Shown piece after piece: positions 8,400 through 18,374 of a DNA stretch of 32,921 bases (position 1 is its first letter; each line of letters begins with the position of its first letter). The notes under the pieces were generated by a model that saw only the letters and a program-made list of their open reading frames with translations, was not told the origin of the DNA and did no database searches. The stretch covers positions 23,426 to 56,346 of the forward strand of contig BFEA01000578.1 in the NCBI GenBank assembly GCA_003427395.1. The letters run 5' to 3'. The position numbers and the translations under genes were made by a program. This DNA is from Chara braunii (taxonomy: Eukaryota; Streptophyta; Charophyceae; Charales; Characeae).

Positions 8400-8948
8400 T
8401 TAAACGACTAGTACCTCTACCAGTGTTTAAAAATGAGGGAAAACTGTCCGTTCCTAAAAAATTCGGAGGTCCCACCAAACTCGCCAAGTCCCATTAAGTT
8501 TAGTTTTATGTAACCCGCACGTGAACGGAAAAAAAAAAAGACACGCCACTCCAATGATGTCGAGCAGGGTAGTCTAGGAGGCCGTGTTCATAGTAGTTCT
8601 CCACGGAATGAATCTTACAGATAAAACCGTTAGATTTGGAATGTTGTTGTTTTATTTTTCTTTGTCTTATCATTATTATAAGTCCCGTGCCAACGAGGCA
8701 AGGTGGAATCCGTGCCTCACTGAGGGCACACTCAGACTACCACTTCCAAGAATGTATACAACTGCATTTTACGACCAAAGAGTTTTTTTTCTTTTTTTGT
8801 GAGTTTTGTGGCAACAAGTTTTTTTTTTTTTTTTCCTCCCATGAGAGTACCTGAAAAGAAAATGAAGTGGGACCCAGACTCGACAAAACTCGGAGCGTAA
8901 TGAAATCCAGGCTCGACAAAAACAGGCTCGAAGGTACTAGTGGTTTAA
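8400..8948. mobile_element. Element E1: 541-bp inverted-repeat element nested in LINE-B at TTAA
   Basis: TTAA at 8400-8403 and 8945-8948 flank a 541-bp insert with termini ACGACTAGTACC and GGTACTAGTGGT, which are inverted repeats with one mismatch. The surrounding LINE-B reading frame is restored when the insert and one TTAA are removed, so the insertion site and the TTAA duplication are directly supported. The interior is non-coding with T-runs at 8785-8798 and 8819-8834. The right subterminal region has CGAGCCT/TCGACAA repeats, as in E2. Target TTAA is used by piggyBac, but the CCC...GGG piggyBac ends are absent. The superfamily is unresolved. Confidence 0.8.
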
Positions 8949-10080
8949 GGAAGATGACGTACGAGAGGCTTTTTCCGACTGTCCTTCTCGTAAGGCACCG
9001 AGACTTGAAGGGTTACATATAGAAATCTTCGAGCATCTGTCGGACTTATTTATACCCTTTATGACTCAAGCCTATAACCCAAGTTATGGAGCTTCGAAAA
9101 TTACCTAAGGACACCAGTACAGCGGTGGTTACTGTTTTTATAAGAAAGAGGACTGTGATAAAATTCACAACTGAGGCCCCGTTTCTAAGCTTAATAATAT
9201 TTACAAGATTTGTGCTAAGGTCCTAACTAGTAGAATGGAGAGACCGTTGAATCTATTGATTCACTTTACCCAGATTGGGTTTTTATTTCCGACCAACAAA
9301 TCGTTAATAATATCATGATTACTTAGCAATGCTTGAAACTTGCCGAATCATTTTCTCACGGTCTGATCATCATTCTGTTGGACTTTGAGAAAACATATGA
9401 TCGACTGCGTTGGGCATTCTTGATTGAAGGTCTCAGGCAAAGGGGTTTTGGAACTACAATTCGTACCTGGATCTTTATGCTTCTCACATCAGGAAAGGTA
9501 ATGCCACAAATCAGTAGTCTAAAATCTCAATCGTTTGAAATTTCAAGATCCGTTCGGCAAGGTTGTCCCCCTTTCACCGATACTTCAAGTTTTGTACACA
9601 GAACACTTGTATGACCTCCTTAGGGCTTCTAATGTCCTCAGTGGTCTCCCACTTCTTGAGGAAGGCTTAAGATCCTCCTCATTTGCATGCGGCTTCGCGA
9701 CTTACATTCATGTTTTCAAGGGGCAAATGACGAAGTTGCAGTGATGCTTGGATACCTTTTCAATATACTCACGGGTTCGATTAAACTGGGACAAAAAAAT
9801 GGCAGTAACTTCTCGAAGTACTGATGATTTGAGATACTTGGATATAGAGTGTCTCGCTGGAGGAAATTTCTTCTAGGTACCGGGCATATAGACGTCTCAG
9901 ACCAATGAAGCAAGCCCACAGATTGAAGAGATCTCTGAGACTATCATGAACCAAATGCGCAAATGGAAGTCTGGTCACTAGTGCAATATTAGGAATTTTT
10001 GGGAGAGTCCTTATTATTAATAACTCTATTTTATGTACTATGTGGTATATGACTGCCTTTTCTGCCTATCCTCCGCTTCA
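8949..10080 (+). pseudogene. LINE-B, part 2: reverse transcriptase domain (relic)
   Basis: L1-type RT motifs in order: EDDVREAFSDCPSRKAP (8949-9000, the usual K-AP-DG region, here APRLEG), LPKDTSTAVVT (9092-9133), KICAKVLTSRME-like remnant (9210-9240), motif A LIIILLDFEKTYDRLRWAFL (9366-9425), motif B SVRQGCP (9550-9570) and then SPILQVLYTEHL in another frame. Where the YADD motif is expected the sequence reads FACGFATY (9680-9705), so the catalytic aspartates are lost. LNWDKKMAVTS and a weak IFGRVLIINNSIL follow to about 10030. At least five frameshifts or stops are present. Confidence 0.8.
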
Positions 10081-10124
10081 CAGTTCGAGTCATAAGGATG
10101 ATTATGACATGCATCTTGTGGACT

Positions 10125-10320
10125 TCGGATGCGGATTCTGAAACTTCTATATGCTTTTTATATCAAGAAAGGTAATGTTGCAAATCAATGGTTTAAGATC
10201 TCAACCGTTTGAAGTTTCAAGATTTATTCGGCAATGTTGTTCCCTTTCACTGACATTTTACGTTTTGTACGTAGAGCACTTGCATGACCTCCTTAGTACC
10301 TCTACGTGAGAAAAAATTAT
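10125..10320 (+). pseudogene. Second copy of the LINE-B motif-B segment
   Basis: About 175 bp here repeat 9465-9640 with roughly 80-85% identity by eye: the CAGGAAAGGTAATG / AAGAAAGGTAATG block, CTCAATCGTTTGAA / CTCAACCGTTTGAA, TTCGGCAAGGTTGT / TTCGGCAATGTTGT and CTTGCATGACCTCCTTAG. It is either an internal duplication of LINE-B or a second inserted copy. It is too short and mutated to encode protein. Confidence 0.7.
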
Positions 10321-10589
10321 TCAAGTTTTATAAATGGTCGTCGGAGAACCTATTATTTGCTTACGACGCAGTTAGAGGCTTTTCGGAAATATCACTGAGA
10401 TACGATTTAGTCCGGGGTTATTAATTGTAGATTTACCTTCTAGCCTCGTAGGAGGATAATCCTAAAGGCTTAAATTTTCTAAGTATATATCCAAGTATGT
10501 TATGTTGTTTTTATATGTTAGTTGATTACGTGTGTCGAGCTTCCGATTCCACTTACTACCTTCTTAACCTGTAAAAACATACATACCTT
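10321..10589. other. AT-rich DNA, no gene
   Basis: Nothing recognised. It may include the decayed 3' end of LINE-B. Confidence 0.3.
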
Positions 10590-11135
10590 GTATATGAATA
10601 CAACGTACAGGGTACTTTATATTCGCATACAATGTACGTACGTTATATAACGAGTTTTAGGATACGACTTTTCAGAAGCCTATAAGTACCGCCATTGTTT
10701 CTATGTTGTCTCTCGAATTGGGTTGGGAATTTTGACAAGACCCTCATACAAAAGTTGTTTACATTGCAATTTTATTAATTTTTATACAACATACATTTTT
10801 TATATTTTTTTACGTTTTTTTTAATTAAAATTCTAAAAACATTAATAACCAGAATGTCCCTGGTATCAGGGTAATCAACATTCGGGACGGGCCGAACGCC
10901 CGAACCCGAACGCCCGAACGTGCATGACCCCTTGGGGATGCGTTCGGTCGTTCGGACCTAACACGGAAAAAAAAAAAAAAAAACTCTGAAAAAAAGATAT
11001 ATCATGATGAAAAATACAATAAACAACACTTGTCTGATCATTACATCCAAACTACTTACCAAATTTGAAATAAAAATAAAACAGAGAAAATAAAACTAAG
11101 AAAAAAAAAAGAAAAGATGAAAAGAAAATTGAAAT
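10590..11135. repeat. AT-rich repeat, first copy, with CGAACGCC-rich block
   Basis: Blocks here recur, more diverged and rearranged, at about 11630-11890: GAATACAAC (10596 and 11757), GTACGTACGTT / AAACGTACGTT, and AAAAGTTGTTTACATTG / AAAAGTTGTTTGTATTG (10752 and 11672). A GC-rich island at 10890-10960 has repeated CCGAACGCC units and sits in otherwise AT-rich DNA; a related GC-rich block is at 11488-11600. No ORF. Confidence 0.45.
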
Positions 11136-11492
11136 TAGTGAGTGAGCGAGCACGTTTTTGACACCGCCATCTTTGGCGATTTTTCATTTGTTTTTGGCAC
11201 AGAAAAATGCCCTGAAAATTTACAGATGTATATTTCACATAGTATAAAACTCATTAAAAAAGTTTCAGAAAATAATTATTTTTTTAGACCCCGCAATAAA
11301 GTGAAAAAAAAAAAAAAAATAGTGAGTGGGTGAGCACGTTTTGATACCATCATCTTTGGCGATTTTTTTTTTTTTTTGGCTCAGCAAATGACTTCAAAAT
11401 TTATAGGCATGTACCTGACATCATAGGAAAAATTCACAAAAAACAAATCAGAAAAAAAACGTTTTTTTAGGCCCCAAAATAATTTTTGGCGC
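11136..11492. repeat. Two tandem 184-bp units
   Basis: Unit 1 starts TAGTGAGTGAGCGAGCACGTTTT (11136) and unit 2 TAGTGAGTGGGTGAGCACGTTTT (11320). Both continue through CATCTTTGGCGATTTTT, GGC(A/T)CAG, AAAATTTA and TTTTTTTAG(A/G)CCCC. They are moderately diverged. No coding potential. Confidence 0.75.
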
Positions 11493-12100
11493 GGGCCAAA
11501 CGTCGTCGGGTTCGAACCCCAAACGAGACCCTGAACGTCCGTACGTACGGAGGTTGGGTCGGGGATCTCCGTACGTAAGGGTTGGTGACCCTGCCTGCTA
11601 TTAAAACAAAAATATCCTCGTTTTTATTTTTTCTCGACATTGGTTGTAAATTTCCTTTGGAACCTCGGAAAAAAGTTGTTTGTATTGTGTTGTTGTACAT
11701 TTTTTTTTCCCCCGTATTTTTCTGATTATTTTTTGAAATTAAGATTGCAAAAATTGGAATACAACATAGGTGTGTTGTATTCGAGCACAACATACATTCA
11801 AACGTACGTTTTAGTCGGGAAAAAACAAATGATTTCTAAAAACCCGATTTTCATAGGCAATTTGAATAAAACGTATGTACGTTTTTTTGGGGTTAAGAAG
11901 GTAGCATGTTGGCGAGGAGGGTTATAGTAGTTTGGAGTAAGAATAGTAATGTTATGCAGATGTTATACAACTTCAGGTTCTATTTTGGGTTGTCATTTGT
12001 CACCTGCAGGTCACTGGCAGCTGCACCAGTGTCTTGAATAGGTTGAGAACATTGTTTGAGTATTAACTCCCCTACCCCCTCTTCTTTTCTCACGCGAAAG
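11493..12100. repeat. GC block, second AT-rich repeat copy and a 10-bp hairpin
   Basis: 11493-11600 is a GC-rich block with GTCCGTACGTACGG and CTCCGTACGTAAGG palindromes. 11630-11890 repeats parts of 10590-10860. GAATACAACA (11757-11766) pairs perfectly with TGTTGTATTC (11773-11782). The interval ends in non-coding DNA before the Penelope-like relic. Confidence 0.45.
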
Positions 12101-13715
12101 ACCATGTTTGTTTCAAAGCTAAGGATGTCAGTTTTCTACATGGGTCGTATCAAACTGAAGGAATATCCCTCTTATATTCCGGTTGTATGACCCTTCCTTT
12201 TTGCGCAAACAGATCGTGCACATGCTGGAGCAACTCCCTGTCCCTTTAGCTTGCTCGTTCCCGCGGCTCTCTGTTAGCAATGCACAACTAAATACCTGCT
12301 TAAGGGGTAATGTTTTTTTTTATCATCCCCTACCTGTTAGCTCTTTCACCCCCGAAAATGTATTGAAGTTGAAAGGTTTCATGAATGGTCTGGTGCTATC
12401 CTCGGTGGATCATTATCAAGGGACACTCCTGATTAATAAGGAAGGTATGTACAAGTGATTTTTACTGAATGAAGGATTTGAGGTGATAATGGATGAGCCT
12501 GAGGTACTGAAGAATTGTCATACAACTTATTGAAATGCTATAGCGTTATGGAACGGTAAAGGCAAACTAGAAGGGGGTATGCTATCCCCAAGCACAAGGA
12601 CATAAAGAAATGGAGACCTATTTGCCCCACATGATCAGAACTATCAGTAAGAGTTTATAAGAGGATCACAACCTATCTCACTGTTTTGATATAGAAGCTG
12701 CTATGTTCGTTGCACTTCAACTTGTTCAGCGCCAAAGACTTGTTGCCTGCTATTCTTAGGATTAATCACTCTGGGAAAGATAATGACGAGTTTCTTTGTG
12801 CTAACTACGATGTCAAAGAGATGTTTTGCAAATTACCCCACGGGTCTATCAGAGATGCACTCCTTTGGTTTATGAAGTTTGTTTAGATGCAGGGCATCGA
12901 GGGCGTGTGGGCTCCAATACAAGGCAAAGGGGCAAGACTTTCCTCCAAGTATTTATTGCCTGGTTTCAAGTTCCTCTCCACCTCTACTCTTGAAAATTTT
13001 ATCTTTTGATCTTGATAACACTTACGCGATGGCTATGAGTGAACTTTGAAAACAAAGAATGGGGATCCCTATGAGAAAGCCTTAAAGTCTGGCCCCTGCA
13101 CCCATGCTATGTATATGTAATGGATTTCATTATCTCGCACCCTTGAGAAGTGATCGTAAGTTGCTGAGTGATGTGGAACTTGGAAACGATGTCTCTATTT
13201 TTGTTAAGTACCTCGCTAGAAACCCCAATTTGGTTAGCACGGTGGAATATAACCTGAAACCGTTCAAGAGCTGCTATGATAAACATCTTACACTGGATAA
13301 TACCAGTAAAGAGGATAAGTGAGACTCTCCAGGTTACCAACTCTAGGTGCTACCTCCATCTTTTATAATCTTTTTGTTTCCCAACGCATGGTAATCAGAG
13401 TTCATTGATCAATTCAATTTTGCTACTTTTTCAAGCAATCCAGGATTTCCTTTTTTTTTTTTTTCCAGCAAACAACAAAAACTTGCCGTCATCACTTTTT
13501 TTTCCATCCTGTCAAGGCCTTCGTTATTTTCTCACTTTTTGAGGCACTGTTTCTGATGGCTATCAAGAAGGAGCTTAGGCTTCGGGGCTACCCTAATAAG
13601 TTTTCGAATAATTCTCTTGGAAATTTCTCTCGGAAATTTTATGGGTGCTGGCAGGATTGGGTGGATTGATTTACTCGCTCGGATAGGATCTTTGCTCAAT
13701 TTAGGGGAAACTGAC
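12101..13715 (+). pseudogene. Penelope-like retroelement: reverse transcriptase relic
   Basis: Scattered plus-strand pieces follow the order of a Penelope-like RT. LVLSSVDHYQGTLLINKEGMYK (about 12390-12457) resembles the ADKG-type finger motif. AIPKHKDIKKWRPI (12577-12618) matches the LPK-HK---RPI motif typical of this class. HFNLFSAKDLLPAILRINH follows at about 12714. NYDVKEMFCKLPHGSI (12804-12851) is motif A with its aspartate. KQRMGIPMRKP (13051-13083) with a downstream AP-P is motif B (usually GxPMGSPLSP). A YDD motif is not found. KKELRLRGYPNKF (13566-13605) matches the RGYP motif after the palm. Several stops and frameshifts. No GIY-YIG endonuclease is recognised. A group II-like or other RT is the alternative. 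Confidence 0.6.
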
Positions 13716-13724
13716 AAATGTAAG

Positions 13725-14010
13725 AAGGGTTAGTCTCTAGGGCTATAATACTGAAATCCTAGTTCCAGATTTTGGTACTAGCTAGTCTGGCTGCCCCCGA
13801 TAGTTGTTCCAAGGGGTTAAATGTACCGGGGCTTTGTGGGTGGAATACGTGGAAAGTGGTGAATAGAATAAGGTGCAGTCTCTAGTCCCGTATTGCTGAA
13901 AACCCGGTTCTTGAGGTTGGTAGCAACGGCCTGGCTGCCTCGACAGTTGTTCCAAGATATTGAATGTATCAGATTGTTTCCGTGGTGTAATACGTGGAGT
14001 AATTCCTAGG
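13725..14010. repeat. Diverged 145-bp tandem duplication
   Basis: Unit 1 (from 13736) and unit 2 (from 13881) both run TCTAG, then a CTGAAA-CC-GTTC block, GTAGCA/ACTAGC, CTGGCTGCC, GA(C/T)AGTTGTTCCAAG, TGAATGTA/TAAATGTA and AATACGTGGA. Non-coding. Confidence 0.75.
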
Positions 14011-14521
14011 TATGAGACCACTCACCCTTGAGGTACCTTCGGTTGGTATATGAACAGTCCGACATATCTGTTCCTCCTCTCGCTACGAGGCTTCGACTAC
14101 AAAGGGTCTAAGGCTTAATGCTGGGTGCTTCAGGCCGACGACTTATTTGTTTCTCGCTGGCGCCTTACTTTCTAGTTGCACTGCGCACTTGCGACAGTGT
14201 ATTGTGCTCTGGCATTGCGCTCCGTTATCTCCTTCGACGATCATGCTCCATGCCGAAACCCCTCCGTCTCCAACAATTCTTCTTCCTCCCTGCTCGTGTT
14301 TCTTGTCGCCTTACTTCCCATCCACTCCCTCTCTTTCTCCTGTGCTCTCTCTCTCTCTCTTTCATCCCGCTCTCTCTGCCTCTCTTCTGCTTTTCCTTCG
14401 CTTGTCTTCTCTCTTCTCTTTCCCGCCTCTTTTTAGCACCTATGCGTGAGTACACGCATTGCTGTTCCTTTATCTTTTTCCTCCCAAGCTCCTTTTCCCT
14501 CTTTCCTTCTCCTTAGCTTTC

Positions 14522-14524
<3 letters not shown>
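14011..14524. other. Pyrimidine-rich stretch without a gene
   Basis: Increasingly C/T-rich on the plus strand. Overlapping plus-strand ORFs in all three frames encode only Leu/Ser/Pro/Phe low-complexity peptides and reflect base composition. Confidence 0.45.

Positions 14525-14585
<61 letters not shown>
14525..14585. repeat. (TC)30 microsatellite
   Basis: An uninterrupted TC dinucleotide tract of about 60 bp within a wider pyrimidine-rich region. Confidence 0.97.
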
Positions 14586-14589
<4 letters not shown>

Positions 14590-15560
14590 TTCCAATCTCT
14601 CCCCTTCCTATGACCTACTCAAGTCAACCACTCACGACAATATTGTATGACTGATTTTTTCACCCTCCAAGACAATTATTTGCATCTGTTCGGTTCCATA
14701 ATTTTCCCTTCCTCGTCGCTTCCATTTCTTCCTCTCTCTCCCCACCTTCGGTGACTCTTTCTGATTGTGGTAGTCCAATGCGCTCGCACAACGACATGGT
14801 GGTATCGCCCAGGAGTTCATTTACTTTTCATTTAGTGCATTCCCATCCTTGTCCGTTTATGATGTTCGATTAGATGGTTGGAGTTCTTTTCAAAATCGCC
14901 TATGAAGCTAAGTGGCTGCTTCGAGGGATTGCTCATTGCTTCTGCTCTTCAAACTAGGATTTGCTATTTAATGAAATGTATCTGTGATAGTCGATATCTT
15001 GATCCCTTGTGAATGCCCCCAAGGATCGAATAGTTATCGGTGATGATTGAAACATGTCGGGCGTATCTGATGGGTGCTTCCTTTTGGGTTGTGTAAGGTC
15101 CTGATTGTGTTGTCATCATCAATGGCCGATTGGCCGAGAGGAAGGACTGTTGTGCTTCATGTTACATCTTATCTCTTTCCCTTGGGCTTTAGGAGATCGA
15201 CCGTCTTGCTCACGTCTAAGCCATCCTCTCCCTCGACTGCCTTCCTTGCCTGTACTTTTTTCCTTTCCTCCCCCTCCCCCTCTCCTCACTCACCCCAGTC
15301 CTGATTCCTTTCCCTTTCTTTGTCTATTTTTCCTGGCCCGATCGTTCGTATTTGCTCCTCTTCGCTTTCATCATCCCGCCATCTTCCCCTCACTTTTGTG
15401 AGCTATATCCTTTGTCAGTGTGTATTTGTTGTACTGATGGATTTGTGAAAAATTGTGATGTGGGTGTTGGATATGATCATTTTCTGGTTATGCACCCTTC
15501 AAATATTTATGGAAATATCCTATGAAACTCTAAGATATGCTATTGGAAGATGCAAGATGG
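14586..15560. other. No gene recognised
   Basis: C/T-rich DNA with further short TCCC/TTCC runs to about 15400, then more balanced sequence leading into the 132-bp array. There are no convincing coding or transposon motifs. Confidence 0.35.
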
Positions 15561-15956
15561 GTGGTGCAGGAAGGAGAAGCAGATAAAGTAGTAGAAGAGA
15601 CTATTCCTATTGATGTGTTTATGCATGTTTCTCATCTTTCATTTCTCACTCATGTTTTCTGTTATGAGCTAGTCTGAGTTTTGTATACATATGTGGTGCA
15701 GGAAGGAGAAGCAGATAAAGTAGTAGAAGAGACTATTCCTATTGATGTGTTTATGCATGTTTCTCATCTTTCATTTCTCACTCATGTTTTCTGTTATGAG
15801 CTAGTCTGAGTTTTGTATACATATGTGGTGCAGGAAGGAGAAGCAGATAAAGTAGTAGAAGAGACTATTCCTATTGATGTGTTTATGCATGTTTCTCATC
15901 TTTCATTTCTCACTCATGTTTTCTGTTATGAGCTAGTCTGAGTTTTGTATACATAA
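15561..15956 (+). repeat. Perfect 3 x 132-bp tandem array, possible triplicated mini-exon
   Basis: Three copies starting at 15561, 15693 and 15825 are identical by eye over 132 bp. Each holds GTGGTGCAG, then a 45-nt open stretch (15570-15614, 15702-15746, 15834-15878) reading EGEADKVVEETIPID, then GTGTTT. A pyrimidine-rich stretch of TTTCTCATCTTTCATTTCTC type and a TGAG-containing region lie upstream of the next CAG. This is the arrangement of a 15-codon exon with AG and GT borders. The frame closes at TGA if read through. No flanking exon is recognised, so the exon idea is tentative. Perfect identity implies a very recent duplication, or an assembly artefact. Confidence 0.9.
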
Positions 15957-16089
15957 CGCTATGCTCTAGTCTCATCATCATCATCATCACATAGGGAGGG
16001 GGGGTTGTCCTTATTAGACCCAGTTACACACGCTTCGACCCTTCATCGTCTCAACATTACTTGATTATTGATGGGCGATGATGACGAAG
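15957..16089. other. Spacer with short (TCA)n tract
   Basis: About six TCA units at 15973-15990. No gene. Confidence 0.5.
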
Positions 16090-16610
16090 CGTAGAAGCAG
16101 ATTTTGGGGCTGCTCCTTTCCCAAGTCCGTGGGGTTCCTGTGCATGAAGTCTGGACTGCCCTCATGCATCCTGATCCTTTAAGCCGTATCCAACGACACT
16201 CTACTTGGATTAAATCTCTTTATTTTTGGAAGAAAATTAGATTCAAGACAGTAGCCTCTTGCAACTTCTCCCTGGTCCTAGCCCAACCTCTTTTTAACAA
16301 CGATTTCATCTTAACTAACGGAGGCACCCCCTCCCCTAACAAGGGGAACCAGAAAGTTTTGCGAGACAATGGATGACTCACGACATTTTCTCATCAAACA
16401 TCTGTGGAACACTACTACCTAGTGGAGATTTGTTCAAGGAAACGTTTTTTCATCGACCAAATTCGAGGGAACAAATGATAGCGATCCTACAGGCTATGGC
16501 GGACCACTGGGTTTTCCAGTTGTGATTCCCCCAACTTCGAAAGGGCCAATGGGTCAGAATTGCGGATGAACTCACACTGAAGGAAGTTTGTCAGATATTA
16601 ACTATTACCA
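16090..16610 (+). pseudogene. LINE ORF2 C-terminal relic
   Basis: The translation shows the region after the RT of an L1-type LINE. ILGLLLSQVRGVPVHE-like sequence near 16100 is followed by LYFWKKIRFKTV (16219-16254), AQPLFNNDFI (16278-16307) and, after a frameshift near 16370, MTHDIFSSNICGTLLPSGDL (16374-16433) and AILQAMADHW (16480-16509). LINE-A contains the corresponding RQPLFGN at about 23185. Several stops are present. It may be the C-terminal part of a LINE-B-type element, but there is no overlap with LINE-B to test this. Confidence 0.6.
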
Positions 16611-16769
16611 GACTGCAGCTGGGGTGTACCCCTAGCTGACTGACTGCACTGGACTGGGCTGGTACCAACACCGTTACCGACCGAAATAATAACCGCCTAT
16701 AGTCCAGAGTAGAGTCCCACTGCAGTCTGGGACGACTGTAACTTGAAGCTCGTAAGTCCATCTTTCACG
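16611..16769. other. Spacer, no gene
   Basis: CTGCAG/GACTG-rich sequence with two related blocks (about 16612 and 16720). Nothing else recognised. Confidence 0.3.
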
Positions 16770-16812
16770 TTAAAGCACCAGTACATGCCAGCAATCAGCC
16801 GCGGGCCCCTTT
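16770..16812. mobile_element. Element E4: left end of a TTAA-family element
   Basis: TTAAAGCACCAGTACATG begins at 16770 and the match to E2's left end (TTAAACCACCAGTACTTG) continues through GCCGCGGGCCC, about 40 bp in all. No matching right end is found downstream, so this is a truncated copy or its right end has diverged beyond recognition. Confidence 0.6.
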
Positions 16813-17170
16813 AGGAGGCTACCCACCGCTGATTCATTTTATCTATGGTGCTCGGCCTCCTAAATTTACGGGAGACTCAAAGTAGGTTCTCCGGTTGCCT
16901 GCGGCCATGTACAAGTGGTGTAAGGATGGGGTAAAGCTACATGTGACGTCCATCATGAGGTGTGTAGAGAAGGCAGGGGTTTGGAGTCTTGCTTACCACT
17001 TCATGGGTTTGGCACGGTTGTGGTGCAGTCCGCATCTGTCGATGTTTGTAGTGCCCAATGTGGCCATTGTCCGAGCATCATCATACTCATGGTAGGTTGT
17101 TAGTAGTTTGTGTCCTGCAAAGCGTCCAGACCAAGGCGATGTTCTTCTCCCCCCCCCCCAGCAATAGCCC
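16813..17170. other. No gene recognised
   Basis: A 66-codon plus-strand ORF (16895-17095) has no recognisable domain. A run of 12 C residues at about 17149-17159 lies next to the LINE-tail fragment. Confidence 0.3.
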
Positions 17171-17175
17171 CCTCC

Positions 17176-17375
17176 GGTGCTAGTGGTACTGGTAAGAGCA
17201 GACACCACTAGCGCCTGGGGGGAGGCTCCATCTATTGGTGGGGCGCATCACCTGATGGAAAGCGGGTCCAGTGTCCTATGTACAGGATGAATATGGAGAG
17301 TATCAGAAAAAGGGTTCTAAGAGACGCCCGCCAGTATTGAATACTCTAGGGGCCAGAGGATTAACTTAGTTCCGA
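17176..17375 (-). mobile_element. LINE-tail copy 1 (3' end of LINE-A family)
   Basis: On the plus strand this reads GGTGCTAGTGGTACTGG, a hairpin-forming block, then CTCCATCTATTGGTGGGG and GGGTCCAGTG. It matches the LINE-A tail at 21169-21275. Similarity continues through GCCAGTATTGAATACTCT and AGAGGATTAACTTAG (about 17330-17368), homologous to 21337-21377. It is thus a 5'-truncated copy of the LINE-A 3' end in the same orientation. No poly(A) remains; a C-run lies at that side. Confidence 0.75.
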
Positions 17376-18374
17376 GCGGCTTGAAGTTCCCTCTTTGGAG
17401 ATAAAGTGGGGTACAAGTGTTAACACCGAGGCAATGGGTTTTAGCTGCCAGCGGCTGCCCTCTCGGGAGAGGAATTGGGCCAGATAACCCAATCCTTTTT
17501 CTGTGATGGAGTAAACTCCCACTTCTCCTGCTCTCGAGCTACTGTACTGTTGCTTCAGAATGAGCTTGTTTTTTCCCTCCATCTCCTCCTCTCCTTTCTC
17601 TTCCTTCCCCTCCTCCTCAGCCTTCAAGTTGCATCTCCGAGGAAGCAAGGGAGACAGAGGCATGGGGGTTAAAGGGGAGGGCGGGGGGTGGGGTGATCCT
17701 CATTTACTTGATTGTGGATAGAAGAGGGAGTATGGTGGGGGAGGGAGAGAAGCTTTTCTAGTGGGCGGAAGGAGATCAGCCTGTTGATTGATTGGCGTAG
17801 GAGCGATTTGGAGAAGGGGGGGAATGAGGAGGAGAGAGTACATCGGCAATGCTCTTGGCAGGTTTCTTGCTACACTAGAGATAATATGGGTTTGGGAGGT
17901 TAAGTAGTCCTCAACTGCAACTGCTTTGGATTCTCCTAGGTCTTTTTCTGACTCATGGATTTTCAGTTCTTGCTAGGGTACATCGAACTTGGAGATGGGT
18001 GCAGCGCAATTGGGAGCGCCGCGCCTCGTCCGATACAGGAATCACGGGGGCACGACGCAACATGACATGGCAAGGAGAGAGCGGAGTGAAGCGTGAACAT
18101 AGTGGCGCGAAGTAGGATGATGGGCGTAAAATGACGATGGCGTGTGATGACGTGCGTTGGAGATTTCGTGGAGGCAAGATAGGAGGGGGACGAGCGATGG
18201 CAGGTCGTCGGTTGCAGTGGTGTGGAATGGGGATTGTGCCGAGGAGAAGGTGGGTGGGGCGAGCGGAGGCTCGATGGTGGGGGATTTCCTATACTTGCCA
18301 TTTTTTCTCCGTCTCTCCTTCTTCTTGATTTAGCGGCCTCCGAATCGTTGGGCAGAGACTAAACTCTCTGTGAG
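17376..18374. other. No gene recognised
   Basis: Mixed composition with low-complexity ORFs only (for example a His/Pro/Ser-rich minus-strand frame at 17963-18301). No domain, repeat family or RNA gene seen. Confidence 0.35.

Noticed and set aside
8400-8948. Calling E1-E4 piggyBac elements because of TTAA
   Set aside because: The ends read ACCAC...GTGGT, not CCC...GGG, and there is no transposase. The target site alone is not enough.
14118-14650. Overlapping ORFs in CT-rich DNA around the (TC)30 tract
   Set aside because: Three frames are open at once with Leu/Ser/Pro repeats, the signature of a pyrimidine tract rather than a gene.
15561-15956. CRISPR array or coding minisatellite
   Set aside because: The units are contiguous identical repeats without spacers in a eukaryotic context, and the frame hits a stop (TGA) in each unit when read through.
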